Shown: piece by piece, positions 1 to 6,902 of the stretch
Position numbering within the stretch: position 1 is the stretch's first letter
Layout of the letters: each line of letters starts with the position of its first letter
From: an uncultured Dermabacteraceae bacterium
Lineage (GTDB): Bacteria > Actinomycetota > Actinomycetes > Actinomycetales > Dermabacteraceae
Reading direction: 5' to 3'
Assembly (NCBI GenBank): GCA_943913905.1
Contig: CALTZZ010000059.1
Location: forward strand, 1-13,806
DNA: 13,806 nt
The notes under the pieces: generated by a model
The model's database searches: none
What the model was told of the DNA's origin: nothing
The model's input: the letters and a program-made list of their open reading frames with translations, nothing else
Made by a program: the position numbers and the translations under genes

Positions 1-260
1 GACAGGTTAAAAAGTAGTCCGCGTTCGGGGTCCCACGGCCCATGCACGCGCAGCCCGTAGCGGGTTCCTTCGGTGAGGCCTTCGACTGGTCCCCAATGAA
101 TCCCCTGGTCAACGTGGGGAAGTGGGATTATCTTCTCTGTTGTGCCGGTCATGACGCACAGTTCGACTCGTTCGGCGCGAGGGGCCGCGATAGAGAATGT
201 GCCATTGCCATCCGGGGTCACGTTAAGGCCCGGACACGTGGGTGGGGGAGGGAAAGTCAC
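1..260 (-). CDS. glgX: Glycogen debranching enzyme GlgX, N-terminal part (3' end outside window)
   Basis: Reading the minus strand from GTG at 260-258 gives 86 codons open to the window edge. The translation carries the GlgX/isoamylase N-terminal (CBM48-type) signature: AERVELC near residues 29-35, then RYGLRVHGPWDPERG and LLFN, which aligns with the family's '[27 protein letters not shown]'. GlgX hydrolyses alpha-1,6 branches of limit dextrins during cytoplasmic glycogen breakdown; the catalytic GH13 barrel lies beyond the edge. An in-frame stop lies at 357-359, and the only usable starts before the conserved block are GTG 260 and GTG 221. I chose 260 because it leaves room for the usual short N-terminal strand. 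No Shine-Dalgarno is visible. A degenerate -10 (AACAAT, 273-268) sits 7 nt upstream, so a leaderless start is possible. It is transcribed away from the moxR operon. Family assignment is firm; the start is less so. Confidence 0.85.
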   Translation of the reverse strand, partial: MTFPPPPTCPGLNVTPDGNGTFSIAAPRAERVELCVMTGTTEKIIPLPHVDQGIHWGPVEGLTEGTRYGLRVHGPWDPERGLLFNL

Positions 261-327
261 GCCGCTTATTGTTACAAGGAAAACCTCGCCGTGGGGATAT
301 CCGCCAGGTGAAAGTCGGCATGTCCTA

Positions 328-333
328 TAGAGT
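328..333 (+). promoter_or_regulatory. Possible -10 element for the moxR operon
   Basis: TAGAGT fits the TANNNT pattern of actinobacterial -10 boxes and lies about 57 nt before the moxR start, in the 130-bp gap between the divergent glgX and moxR genes. No convincing -35 hexamer is seen 16-18 nt upstream. The overlapping TATAGA at 326-331 is an alternative register. This is a weak pattern-based call. Confidence 0.25.
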
Positions 334-390
334 GACGATCGGAGTTCCGCTCCATTTCACCGTGACCGCATGAGGAAGAGTGCCGACCGC

Positions 391-1443
391 ATGTCAGCGA
401 ATCCATCGCAGCAGCCAGCTGGAGAATCGTCCGCGCGTAAGTTTGCTCCGAAGAGCCCGGTGCTAAGGCCGGAAGACAAAGAGCGCGCCCGCCACATCGT
501 GTCGGCCATTACTCACACTTTTGGCACCAGAGTGGTGGGGCAAGAACGTTTGCGTCTGGCCCTCCTCACAAGTCTCGCAGCCGGTGGCCATGTGCTTCTT
601 GAGTCGGTCCCTGGTTTGGCAAAGACGACTGCTGCGCAGGCCCTCGCGAGCTCCATCGGCGGATCCTTCCGCCGTATTCAATGCACGCCGGACCTCATGC
701 CGAACGACATCATCGGCACACAGATCTTTAACTACGGCACCAATGAGTTCACGACGCAGCTGGGGCCCGTGCATGCAAACATCGTTCTGCTAGACGAAAT
801 CAATCGTTCAAGTGCGAAAACCCAGTCGGCAATGCTCGAAGCAATGCAGGAACGCCAAACGTCGATCGGCGGTGAGGTCTACCAGCTCCCGAGCCCGTTC
901 ATGGTGCTCGCCACTCAGAACCCGATCGAAGAAGAAGGCACCTATGTGCTCCCGGAAGCGCAAATGGACCGCTTCCTCATGAAGGAAATCCTGACCTACC
1001 CGCGTCCGAAAGAGGAGCACGAGATCCTCAACCGCTCCACAGCGGGCACGCTCGCGGCACCGAAAGAAGCTGGGCCGACGGTTTCCCTGAACAACATCGA
1101 GTTCCTTCAAAAGGCTGTGGATCGCGTATATGTGGATGAGGCACTCAAGCGGTACATCATCGACTTGATCTTCACGACCCGTGGTTCCGGGCCGCGCCCC
1201 GTCCCGAACATCACTCAATCCGTGCGAGTGGGCGCATCCCCGCGTGGTTCGCTCGCTCTCATGCGTGTTGCGCAGGCGCATGCACTCGTGCACGGACGCG
1301 ACTACGCCACTCCGGAAGACGTGCGAGCGATGCGGCACTCGGTCTTGCGGCACCGCCTCGTTCTCACCTTCGACGCGCTCGCCGGAGGCGTGAACCCCGA
1401 AACTATTATCGACGCCGTGTTCAACGCCGTCCCACTCCCGTAG
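391..1443 (+). CDS. moxR: MoxR-family AAA+ ATPase
   Basis: A 350-residue cytoplasmic AAA+ ATPase of the MoxR family. These proteins use ATP hydrolysis to remodel or mature partner complexes and are almost always encoded beside DUF58 and VWA-domain genes, as here. Visible motifs are Walker A (SVPGLAKT, residues 72-79, K78), Walker B (LLDEIN, 133-138, D135/E136), and the sensor segment ATQNPIEEEGTY followed by QMDRF. The first Walker A glycine of 'GVPGLAKT' is Ser, a position that varies in this family. The C-terminal lid helices run to the end. I prefer ATG 391 because GAGGAAG (372-378) precedes it as a plausible ribosome-binding site. ATG 370 would add seven residues but has no ribosome-binding site. 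The gene opens a six-gene operon, with 14 nt to the DUF58 gene. Family firm; client protein unknown. Confidence 0.93.
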   Translation: MSANPSQQPAGESSARKFAPKSPVLRPEDKERARHIVSAITHTFGTRVVGQERLRLALLTSLAAGGHVLLESVPGLAKTTAAQALASSIGGSFRRIQCTPDLMPNDIIGTQIFNYGTNEFTTQLGPVHANIVLLDEINRSSAKTQSAMLEAMQERQTSIGGEVYQLPSPFMVLATQNPIEEEGTYVLPEAQMDRFLMKEILTYPRPKEEHEILNRSTAGTLAAPKEAGPTVSLNNIEFLQKAVDRVYVDEALKRYIIDLIFTTRGSGPRPVPNITQSVRVGASPRGSLALMRVAQAHALVHGRDYATPEDVRAMRHSVLRHRLVLTFDALAGGVNPETIIDAVFNAVPLP

Positions 1444-1457
1444 GGCTTCTTACACTC

Positions 1458-2354
1458 ATGGCTGCTTCACTCCTGACCCGCACCAAGGCGAAGGTTGACC
1501 TGCACACTTCGAAGAAAGTGCGGGGCCTCATCGCTGGCCGCGGACGGTCCATGTTCAAGGGCAGCGGTGAGGACTTTGACGACCTGAAGTACTACCAGCC
1601 GGGAGACAAGATCTCCGACATCGACTGGAAGGCGACAGCGCGCAGTGGTGAACCGCTGATTCGTCAGTTCAACGAAGAGCGCGTGCGCCATCTCGGAGTT
1701 ATCGCCGACACGTCCTATTCGATGGCTGCAACCGCTGCTGACGGGACGATGAAGAAGGATGCGATGGTGACCGCTGCGGGGCTTCTGTGCTTCTTGGCCC
1801 AGTCCCATGGCGACCTCGTGTCGTTGGTGACGGGGTCGAAAGCGAAGCCGGTCCAGCTGCCGGGGCGTTCCTCACGCGGTCACTTGGAGCTGCTGCTCCG
1901 CTCGATCGACCAGGGCACGACTGTTCAGGGACCCCCGTCAGACCTCGAGTGGCTGCTTTCTCGCGCTTTTCGAGTCACGCGCCGCTCGACTCTTTTCATG
2001 ATCATCACGGATGAGGCGCATCCGCAGCCCGCAGACGCACACTTGCTGCGGCGGCTTGCTACCAAGCACGATTTGCTCGTCGTTCGTATCAAAGACGCTG
2101 ACCCCCTGCTGCGACTCGACCTCGACGCGGCCGTGATAGACGTGGGAAAACCACGCGACCTTTTGTCGAACACTCGGCGCGCGAAAAAGGTGCAGGATGA
2201 GGCTGATGCATACCGGGAGGCACGCGTCGCGGCAGGTACGGAAGTTCTCGATGCCCTGCGTATCCCACACGTTTTGACCGACGGCGATTCCACCGTGGTG
2301 GATGACCTCATTGACCTACTGCGAAGGCAAGGAGGCCCTCATGGACGGGGTTGA
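1458..2354 (+). CDS. DUF58 domain protein (VWA-like partner of MoxR)
   Basis: 298 residues with the hallmark DUF58 block at 35-62: GSGEDFDDLKYYQPGD, then DIDWKATAR. A VWA-like fold follows, with a MIDAS-type metal motif DTSYS (84-88) and a second acidic strand end (IITDEAHP). No signal peptide or membrane segment is apparent, so it should be cytoplasmic. DUF58 proteins are the standard companion of MoxR ATPases and are thought to bridge the ATPase to the membrane VWA proteins; the molecular reaction is not established. It starts 14 nt after moxR and overlaps the next gene by 14 nt, which argues for one transcript and coupled translation. The ATG at 1458 fits the family's usual N-terminus, although its ribosome-binding site is weak. 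Confidence 0.93.
   Translation: MAASLLTRTKAKVDLHTSKKVRGLIAGRGRSMFKGSGEDFDDLKYYQPGDKISDIDWKATARSGEPLIRQFNEERVRHLGVIADTSYSMAATAADGTMKKDAMVTAAGLLCFLAQSHGDLVSLVTGSKAKPVQLPGRSSRGHLELLLRSIDQGTTVQGPPSDLEWLLSRAFRVTRRSTLFMIITDEAHPQPADAHLLRRLATKHDLLVVRIKDADPLLRLDLDAAVIDVGKPRDLLSNTRRAKKVQDEADAYREARVAAGTEVLDALRIPHVLTDGDSTVVDDLIDLLRRQGGPHGRG
2329..2335 (+). promoter_or_regulatory. Strong Shine-Dalgarno that fixes the DUF4381-like start
   Basis: AAGGAGG lies 5 nt before ATG 2341, inside the end of the DUF58 gene. It is the best ribosome-binding site in the operon. It argues for the start at 2341 over an in-frame ATG at 2302, which has no such site. Confidence 0.8.
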
Positions 2355-2805
2355 GATCATCGACCCGCCTCAATATTCCGTGGCGTGGCTGATCCTCGCG
2401 GCCGGCTGCATCCTTGCGATTGCCGCACTCACCATTGTGACGTTGCGGCTCACGAGGGGGCTGATCGAGAATCGCGCTTACAGGAAGCGCCCGAGTGATC
2501 ACGAGGCAGTCAAAGCGGAGTTTCTTCGGGCCATCAACGCGATTGGCATCAGGGAAGCAGATGGAGAGATTTCTGTTCGCGCTGCATCCCGTGAACTCGA
2601 AAGCCTCATGCGTGCTTTCGTGAAGCGAACCGAGGGGATCGATGTGAGCACCGACAGCCTGCGCGTTCTCCTCGCTGATCCCAGTACCGAAAAGGTGGGA
2701 CGCTTGATCGCCGACCTGCACCCGTCGAGCTATTCGCGGGATGTGCGTGAAGACCTTGACTCGGCGCTGCATCGTGCGAGAGGAGTGGTGCGCGCATGGT
2801 CATGA
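2341..2805 (+). CDS. Small membrane protein, DUF4381-like, of the MoxR/VWA operon
   Basis: 154 residues. A short N-terminus (IIDPPQYSVAW) leads into one membrane helix at about residues 8-31. It is followed by a basic stretch (RLTRGLIENRAYRKR) expected on the cytoplasmic side and a soluble, helical, charged C-terminal domain of about 110 residues. This size and layout, and the position between the DUF58 and first VWA genes, match DUF4381 proteins of Bat-type operons. I recognise it by context and architecture more than by a diagnostic motif. It probably anchors or links the cytoplasmic MoxR/DUF58 part to the VWA membrane proteins (inference). It overlaps the DUF58 gene by 14 nt and the next gene by 10 nt. 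Confidence 0.75.
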   Translation: MDGVEIIDPPQYSVAWLILAAGCILAIAALTIVTLRLTRGLIENRAYRKRPSDHEAVKAEFLRAINAIGIREADGEISVRAASRELESLMRAFVKRTEGIDVSTDSLRVLLADPSTEKVGRLIADLHPSSYSRDVREDLDSALHRARGVVRAWS

Positions 2806-3818
2806 GTCTGTGGTGGGTCACTCTACTTTTGCTCGTGGTGGCAGTGCTCGCATGGGCGATCGCGTACCGCAATCGGCGTACGTTGCGGTCCAAACCGGTC
2901 ATTGTGGCGAACTCCGAGTTCCTCGACTCTTTGCCTTCCGTGCGGCGCATGCAGCGGACCTCGCATCTGCTCAGACTCGCGAGTCTGATCCTGGCGGCTC
3001 TGCTCGTTGTGATGAGCTCAGTCCTCGCCGGCCGCATCGCGAGCGAGAGGGTTGAATCTCCGGACTTCGCAACACGTGACATCGTTCTGTGCCTCGACGT
3101 GTCGGGATCGATGCTGTCGTACGACAAGGAGATCATTGAAACGTTCTCTGAGCTGGTCGATAACTTCGACGGCGAACGTGTGGGACTCGCTATCTTTTCG
3201 TCGACCACGCGCACGGTATTCCCGTTGACGAATGACTACGGGCTGGTCCGCCGGCAGCTTGAGCATGCGTCGGAGGCGCTCGAATATAACCCGACCTCAC
3301 ACCGTCTTGGCACGGGAAATTATTCAGCCGAGCAGGTCAAGAAGTTCGAAGAGTTTGTGGGGCCGACGGTGTCGGAGACCCTCCCGCCGTCGCTCATCGG
3401 TGATGGTGTGGCCTCGTGCGGCCAAATGTTCGACCAAGCAGATAAGCAGCGCTCCCGCTTCATGGTTCTTGCTACCGACAATGAGCCCGGTGGCCAAGGG
3501 GTTTACGATCTCCCGGCAGCAACAAAAACGCTCCGAGAGCGCAAAGCGAGCATGTGGACCTTTTACCCGGGAGGCGCGGAATGCGGTTCGAGCTGCGCCA
3601 ACGAGCTTGAACAAGAATCGAAAGACACCGGCGGAGGGTTCTGGGAGTCGCGGGACCCGGCTGCCATCCCAGAGATCATCACGCAAATCGAGAAAGCCCA
3701 GGCCGTGGAGATGGGGGCAGTTCCCCAAATCCTGCGGACTGACCATCCGGTGATCCCGTTCGTGCTGTCCGCACTCGTCACCGTGATCGTGATCGCCGTT
3801 GGATGGAAGGGGCGTTGA
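2796..3818 (+). CDS. Membrane-anchored VWA-domain protein (BatA-like)
   Basis: 340 residues. Two N-terminal membrane helices (about 5-25 and 59-83) are separated by a basic loop (YRNRRTLRSKP). Then comes a VWA domain from about residue 92 with a canonical MIDAS, DVSGSM (D101, S103, S105), and a C-terminal helix (about 318-337) ending in WKGR. The positive-inside rule puts the VWA domain outside the membrane. The architecture is that of BatA-type proteins, which pair with a second VWA protein (BatB) encoded next door. A long insertion after the second strand and a CGSSC motif (C263, C267) plus C208 are unusual and could form a disulfide in an extracytoplasmic domain. ATG 2796 has AGGAG 10 nt upstream; ATG 2802, in an ATGA overlap, is an alternative. 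It shares one base with the next gene. Confidence 0.88.
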   Translation: MVMSLWWVTLLLLVVAVLAWAIAYRNRRTLRSKPVIVANSEFLDSLPSVRRMQRTSHLLRLASLILAALLVVMSSVLAGRIASERVESPDFATRDIVLCLDVSGSMLSYDKEIIETFSELVDNFDGERVGLAIFSSTTRTVFPLTNDYGLVRRQLEHASEALEYNPTSHRLGTGNYSAEQVKKFEEFVGPTVSETLPPSLIGDGVASCGQMFDQADKQRSRFMVLATDNEPGGQGVYDLPAATKTLRERKASMWTFYPGGAECGSSCANELEQESKDTGGGFWESRDPAAIPEIITQIEKAQAVEMGAVPQILRTDHPVIPFVLSALVTVIVIAVGWKGR

Positions 3819-4825
3819 TGTTCCAACTCATGCCGATGATCCCGGTGTGGCTCATCATTCCGTTCGGCCTGGCCCTCATCGTGACGTGTGTGGCGGGCCT
3901 CGTCACCAACCGTGGCCCGAAATCCGATTGGGTTCGCAGGCTTCTTATGGTGTGCCTCGTAGTCGCCATTGCCCTCAGGCCCGTCACGGCTGATGAGGCG
4001 CTCGCGAAAGATCGCATGAACGCGAACGTTTTCTTCGTCGTTGACCGCACCGGCAGCATGAACGCCGAAGACTATGACGGCAACAAACCTCGTATCGAGG
4101 GCGTGAAGCACGATATGCGGGCCATCATGGACATGACCGAAGGCTCTCGCTATTCGATCCTGTCCTTCGACTCAGCCGCTGCCTCACAACTGCCGCTCAC
4201 CACGGATGCTGGAGCGGTCAAGGCATGGATCGACACACTCCAGACCGAAAACACGGCGATGTCCTCAGGCTCCAACGTGGACCGGCCCGTCGGCGTGCTC
4301 CAACAAGAAATCGCACGGGCACAAGAAGAGGACCCCAAGTCACACACCATCGTGTATTTCTTGAGCGATGGTGAAAATACCGACGAGAAGCAGTCCCAAA
4401 GCTTCGCAGAGATGAAGAAGCACATCGATGCCGGAGCGGTCCTCGGATACGGCACCCCGCAGGGCGGACCCATGAAAGTCCAGGGCGGCCCCGATGAGGG
4501 GTCGTATATCCAAGACCCTGCTGGAGGGAACGGGATCTCGACCATCGACGAAGGTAACCTCACTCGCATCGCTGATGAACTCGGAGTCGCGTATGTCCCC
4601 CGGGGCGCACCGGGTGGCAGCCTCAAGGCGACGATGGGGGGCATCACTCTGACGCCCGTCCAGATCGAAGAGGAACAAATGATGCAGAGCTATGAGGATT
4701 GGTATTGGATCCCCGCAATCGTGCTCGCGTTGTGCGCAGTGTGGGAACTCGTGGCTATCACTCTGCGGTTACCACGGCGCATCGAGCGGTCAGATATTCC
4801 TGACCTGGTGAGGGGGCATCAGTGA
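3818..4825 (+). CDS. Membrane-anchored VWA-domain protein (BatB-like)
   Basis: 335 residues with the same plan as its upstream neighbour. Two N-terminal membrane helices (about 8-30 and 42-58) are separated by a charged loop (RGPKSDWVRR). A VWA domain of about 240 residues follows, then a C-terminal helix (about 288-310) followed by basic residues (LRLPRRIER). The MIDAS is DRTGS (D76, T78, S80), with Thr where the neighbour has the classic Ser, and a later acidic ligand lies in SDGEN (D184). The two VWA proteins are too different to be a recent duplication; tandem VWA genes are the rule in Bat-type operons. I chose ATG 3818, in a TGATG stop/start overlap with GGAAGGGG just upstream, over the in-frame ATG 3803. 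It overlaps the next gene by 4 nt (GTGA). Confidence 0.88.
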   Translation: MFQLMPMIPVWLIIPFGLALIVTCVAGLVTNRGPKSDWVRRLLMVCLVVAIALRPVTADEALAKDRMNANVFFVVDRTGSMNAEDYDGNKPRIEGVKHDMRAIMDMTEGSRYSILSFDSAAASQLPLTTDAGAVKAWIDTLQTENTAMSSGSNVDRPVGVLQQEIARAQEEDPKSHTIVYFLSDGENTDEKQSQSFAEMKKHIDAGAVLGYGTPQGGPMKVQGGPDEGSYIQDPAGGNGISTIDEGNLTRIADELGVAYVPRGAPGGSLKATMGGITLTPVQIEEEQMMQSYEDWYWIPAIVLALCAVWELVAITLRLPRRIERSDIPDLVRGHQ

Positions 4826-5646
4826 AGTCCGAGCACCGCGAACTGCGCCGAGGCGCACGCAAAGGTCGTAACTTCGGGATCAACGTGAAAGCGTTGCGAG
4901 GGTCGCGTATTGCGACCTTCGCAGTTCTCGCCTTGCCAATGCTGGCTCTGGCACTACTGGCGGGAAAGTTCGTGAGCATGCCACTTGTGCAGGCCTACAC
5001 TCTTTCTGCGTACGGCAATGGCGATTATGCCGCTACCGGCGATCGCGCTGGCATCCTCGAGACCGGCAACTACTTTGAATCGTATCTACCGCGACTCACG
5101 AAGGGCACGGCACTGCTTAAAGCTGGTGACGCGCAGGCCGCCCAAGGAGAACTGGAAACCTCGCTCGAACTCTGGGGCAAGGGGAAGGACCTCAATAAGC
5201 CGCCTCACGCGGAATGCAAGATACGAAACAACCTCGCCCTCGCCATGGCTACGAACGCAGGCGGTACGCAAGACCCGGGTGCGCGGGCGGAAGAGCTCTC
5301 AAAGGCGGAGGAAGTTCTTAAACCGTGTCTATCGGGCGGCAGCTCCGAAAAAAATAACGAAGACAAAGAATCCACCGGGAACAACGGCGAGAAGATCGAG
5401 AAAAAGCGCGAAGAAGCCGAAGGTGAATCCGGCAAGGGTGAATCGGAAGGCCAGGAAAGCGAAGACCCGAATAACGGTGAGAACAAGCCGGGTGACGAGA
5501 ACACTCCAGGGGACGACGGAAAGAACGGCGAGGAGCCGTCGCCTGGAGAAAAAGAAGAGCAGCGCCGCCAAGAGGAACTTCGCAAGCGCAACAATGGCGA
5601 AGAGAAGAATGAGGGCGGCAAGAACGAGGAGACCAAACCGTGGTGA
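4822..5646 (+). CDS. BatC-like protein: membrane anchor, TPR-like domain, long charged tail
   Basis: 274 residues starting at GTG, with GAGGGGG 6-7 nt upstream. The first 29 residues are strongly basic, then there is one membrane helix at about 30-53, so the rest should be extracytoplasmic. Residues about 64-165 look helical and TPR-like (NGDYAATG; KGTALLKAGDAQAAQGELE; NNLALAMA). From about residue 173 to the end the chain is almost only E, K, G, N, D, S, P, Q and R, with a stretch KEEQRRQEELRKRNNG like the tails of BatC/BatE-type TPR proteins. That tail should be disordered. The call rests on operon position and architecture; sequence identity to known BatC cannot be judged here. A run of seven A (5348-5354) marks the start of the tail. 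The stop overlaps the cysteine desulfurase start by 7 nt. Confidence 0.75.
   Translation: MKSEHRELRRGARKGRNFGINVKALRGSRIATFAVLALPMLALALLAGKFVSMPLVQAYTLSAYGNGDYAATGDRAGILETGNYFESYLPRLTKGTALLKAGDAQAAQGELETSLELWGKGKDLNKPPHAECKIRNNLALAMATNAGGTQDPGARAEELSKAEEVLKPCLSGGSSEKNNEDKESTGNNGEKIEKKREEAEGESGKGESEGQESEDPNNGENKPGDENTPGDDGKNGEEPSPGEKEEQRRQEELRKRNNGEEKNEGGKNEETKPW
5348..5354 (+). repeat. A7 homopolymer in the BatC-like gene
   Basis: Seven consecutive A residues in a high-GC coding region, at the point where the folded part gives way to the charged tail. Slippage into the +1 reading frame would swap the acidic, mixed-charge tail for a strongly Lys/Arg-rich one that stays open to a stop at 5648-5650. 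The tract is seen directly; any functional slippage is speculation. Confidence 0.4.
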
Positions 5647-6785
5647 GTGAACGCGCATATCTGGATCACGCTGCTACAACGCAGCTTCGCCCCGAAGCAC
5701 TCGAGGCGTACACGGAGGCGGCTCGGATTCTTGGAAACCCTTCGAGCCAGCATTCCTCTGGGCGCAAGGTCCGCGGTATCTACGATGACGCACTTGCAGA
5801 CATCGCCGAACTGATCGGCGTTCCCCGAAGCTGGATCATCATGACTTCAGGAGGAACGGAGGCAGACAACATCGCCCTGCGCGGTGTACGCGGACGCGTG
5901 GTGGGCTGCGCTACGGATCACCCTGCGGTCATTGATACGGTTCGCGCGCTCGACGGTGACCTAGCCCCGGTCAAGGCCGACGGCCGGATTGACGCAGCAG
6001 CGCTCGATGCTTTGCTCAATGGTGCGGGACGAGACGACCAGAAGGCCGCGGTGCTGGTCAGCGCCGCACTCGTCAATAACGAGACGGGTATCATCCAAGA
6101 CCTCGATTCCGTGATCGAGGTCGCTCAGGCGCATGGAACGATCGTGCACACCGACGCCGTTCAGGGCGTGGGCCACGTTGAACTTCCCGAACCCTCACGC
6201 GTGCCGCTCATGTCGATCACCGGACACAAGATTGGTGCCCCGGTCGGAGTCGGCATGCTCGTGGCAGACCCAGCCGTAACCCTGCACCCGTCGGGCACAG
6301 GCGGTGGCCAACAGCGCGGTATTCGTTCGGGCACACTCGACGCCCCGCACGCGGCAGCACTCGCGGCAGCACTGAGGGCAACCATCGAGAAACAGGAAGA
6401 CGAGATCGCGACCCGTGACGCCCTGGCTGCACGGCTGCGAGAGGGAATCCGCGAAATCGATCCAACCGCCGTATTTACCGCGGAGGGAAGCCCGCATTCG
6501 TCGCACGTGACGCACGTATGCTTCCCCGGTGCTGATCAAGATGCTGCCCTGTTCGTGCTCGATTCTGAAGGCGTCGACTGCTCCGCGGGGTCGGCGTGTC
6601 ATGCCGGCGTCACTCAGGCATCGCACGTGCTCACGGCAATGGGAGTCAGCGACGACCTGATGCGGGGCGCTTTACGGTTTTCGCTCGGATACACGAGCAC
6701 CGAGACCGACGTCGACAAGGTTCTTGCGGCGCTGCCCAAGGCATTGGACGCAGCGCGGAAACTGGGTGTCTCCTTACGCCGCTAA
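5640..6785 (+). CDS. iscS: Cysteine desulfurase (NifS/IscS family)
   Basis: 381 residues. A PLP-dependent enzyme that removes sulfur from L-cysteine as an enzyme-bound persulfide for Fe-S clusters and tRNA thiolation. Family motifs in order are YLDHAATT (N-terminus), SGGTEADN, NNETG, HTDAVQ, the PLP lysine in TGHKIGAP (K197), GGGQQRGIRSGT, and the sulfur-carrying cysteine in CSAGSACHAG (C320, with C314 nearby). Full length. The start is GTG 5640 or GTG 5643; GAGGAG (5626-5631) supports either. It overlaps the BatC-like stop, so it is probably translated with the MoxR/VWA operon. mnmA follows 117 bp later, the order known as iscS-mnmA (Rv3025c-Rv3024c) in Mycobacterium tuberculosis. The symbol follows that locus; nifS would be equally defensible. 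No adjacent iscU or suf genes are seen. Confidence 0.95.
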   Translation: MVSERAYLDHAATTQLRPEALEAYTEAARILGNPSSQHSSGRKVRGIYDDALADIAELIGVPRSWIIMTSGGTEADNIALRGVRGRVVGCATDHPAVIDTVRALDGDLAPVKADGRIDAAALDALLNGAGRDDQKAAVLVSAALVNNETGIIQDLDSVIEVAQAHGTIVHTDAVQGVGHVELPEPSRVPLMSITGHKIGAPVGVGMLVADPAVTLHPSGTGGGQQRGIRSGTLDAPHAAALAAALRATIEKQEDEIATRDALAARLREGIREIDPTAVFTAEGSPHSSHVTHVCFPGADQDAALFVLDSEGVDCSAGSACHAGVTQASHVLTAMGVSDDLMRGALRFSLGYTSTETDVDKVLAALPKALDAARKLGVSLRR

Positions 6786-6842
6786 GCGCTCGCGGTCAGT
6801 GAGATGTGACAGTTTGCATCGATCTGAGCACTCACGGATGCG

Positions 6843-6848
6843 TACACT
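6843..6848 (+). promoter_or_regulatory. Possible -10 element for mnmA
   Basis: TACACT fits TANNNT and lies about 55 nt before the mnmA start in the 117-bp gap after the cysteine desulfurase. A TTGCAT at 6814-6819 is spaced 23 bp away, too far for a normal -35. The call is weak; mnmA could also be read through from the desulfurase gene, since no terminator is evident between them. Confidence 0.3.
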
Positions 6849-6868
6849 CGAGGACGGCGTTAACCAAG

Positions 6869-6878
6869 GTGACGTCAC
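6869..6878. promoter_or_regulatory. Perfect 10-bp palindrome GTGACGTCAC in the mnmA leader
   Basis: The palindrome lies between the possible -10 and the ribosome-binding site of mnmA. AACC (6862-6865) and GGTT (6879-6882) flank it, slightly off centre, and could lengthen an RNA stem with a bulge. It could be an operator half-site pair or a leader hairpin, or chance. No regulator is assigned. Confidence 0.3.
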
Positions 6879-6902
6879 GGTTCGAAGGAAAGGTGCGCAC
6901 GC

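Noticed and set aside
42..330. Plus-strand short open frames at the left edge
   Set aside because: The minus strand here encodes a clear GlgX N-terminus; the plus-strand peptides match nothing.
370..390. Upstream ATG of moxR adding seven residues
   Set aside because: No ribosome-binding site precedes it, while ATG 391 has GAGGAAG; the extra residues are not part of the conserved domain.
4985..5650. A 221-codon Arg/Lys-rich frame overlapping the BatC-like gene
   Set aside because: It is out of frame with the gene, has no ribosome-binding site and arises from GAA/AAG-rich codons. It is kept only as the possible product of slippage at A7.
5205..5753. Minus-strand Ser/Phe/Leu-rich open frames opposite the charged tail
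   Set aside because: These are complements of the purine-rich tract; they look hydrophobic only because GAA/GAG reads as TTC/CTC on the other strand.
6799..6835. Possible terminator after the cysteine desulfurase (GTGAG...CTCAC)
   Set aside because: A 5-bp stem with a loop of about 27 nt and no T-run; not a credible intrinsic terminator.
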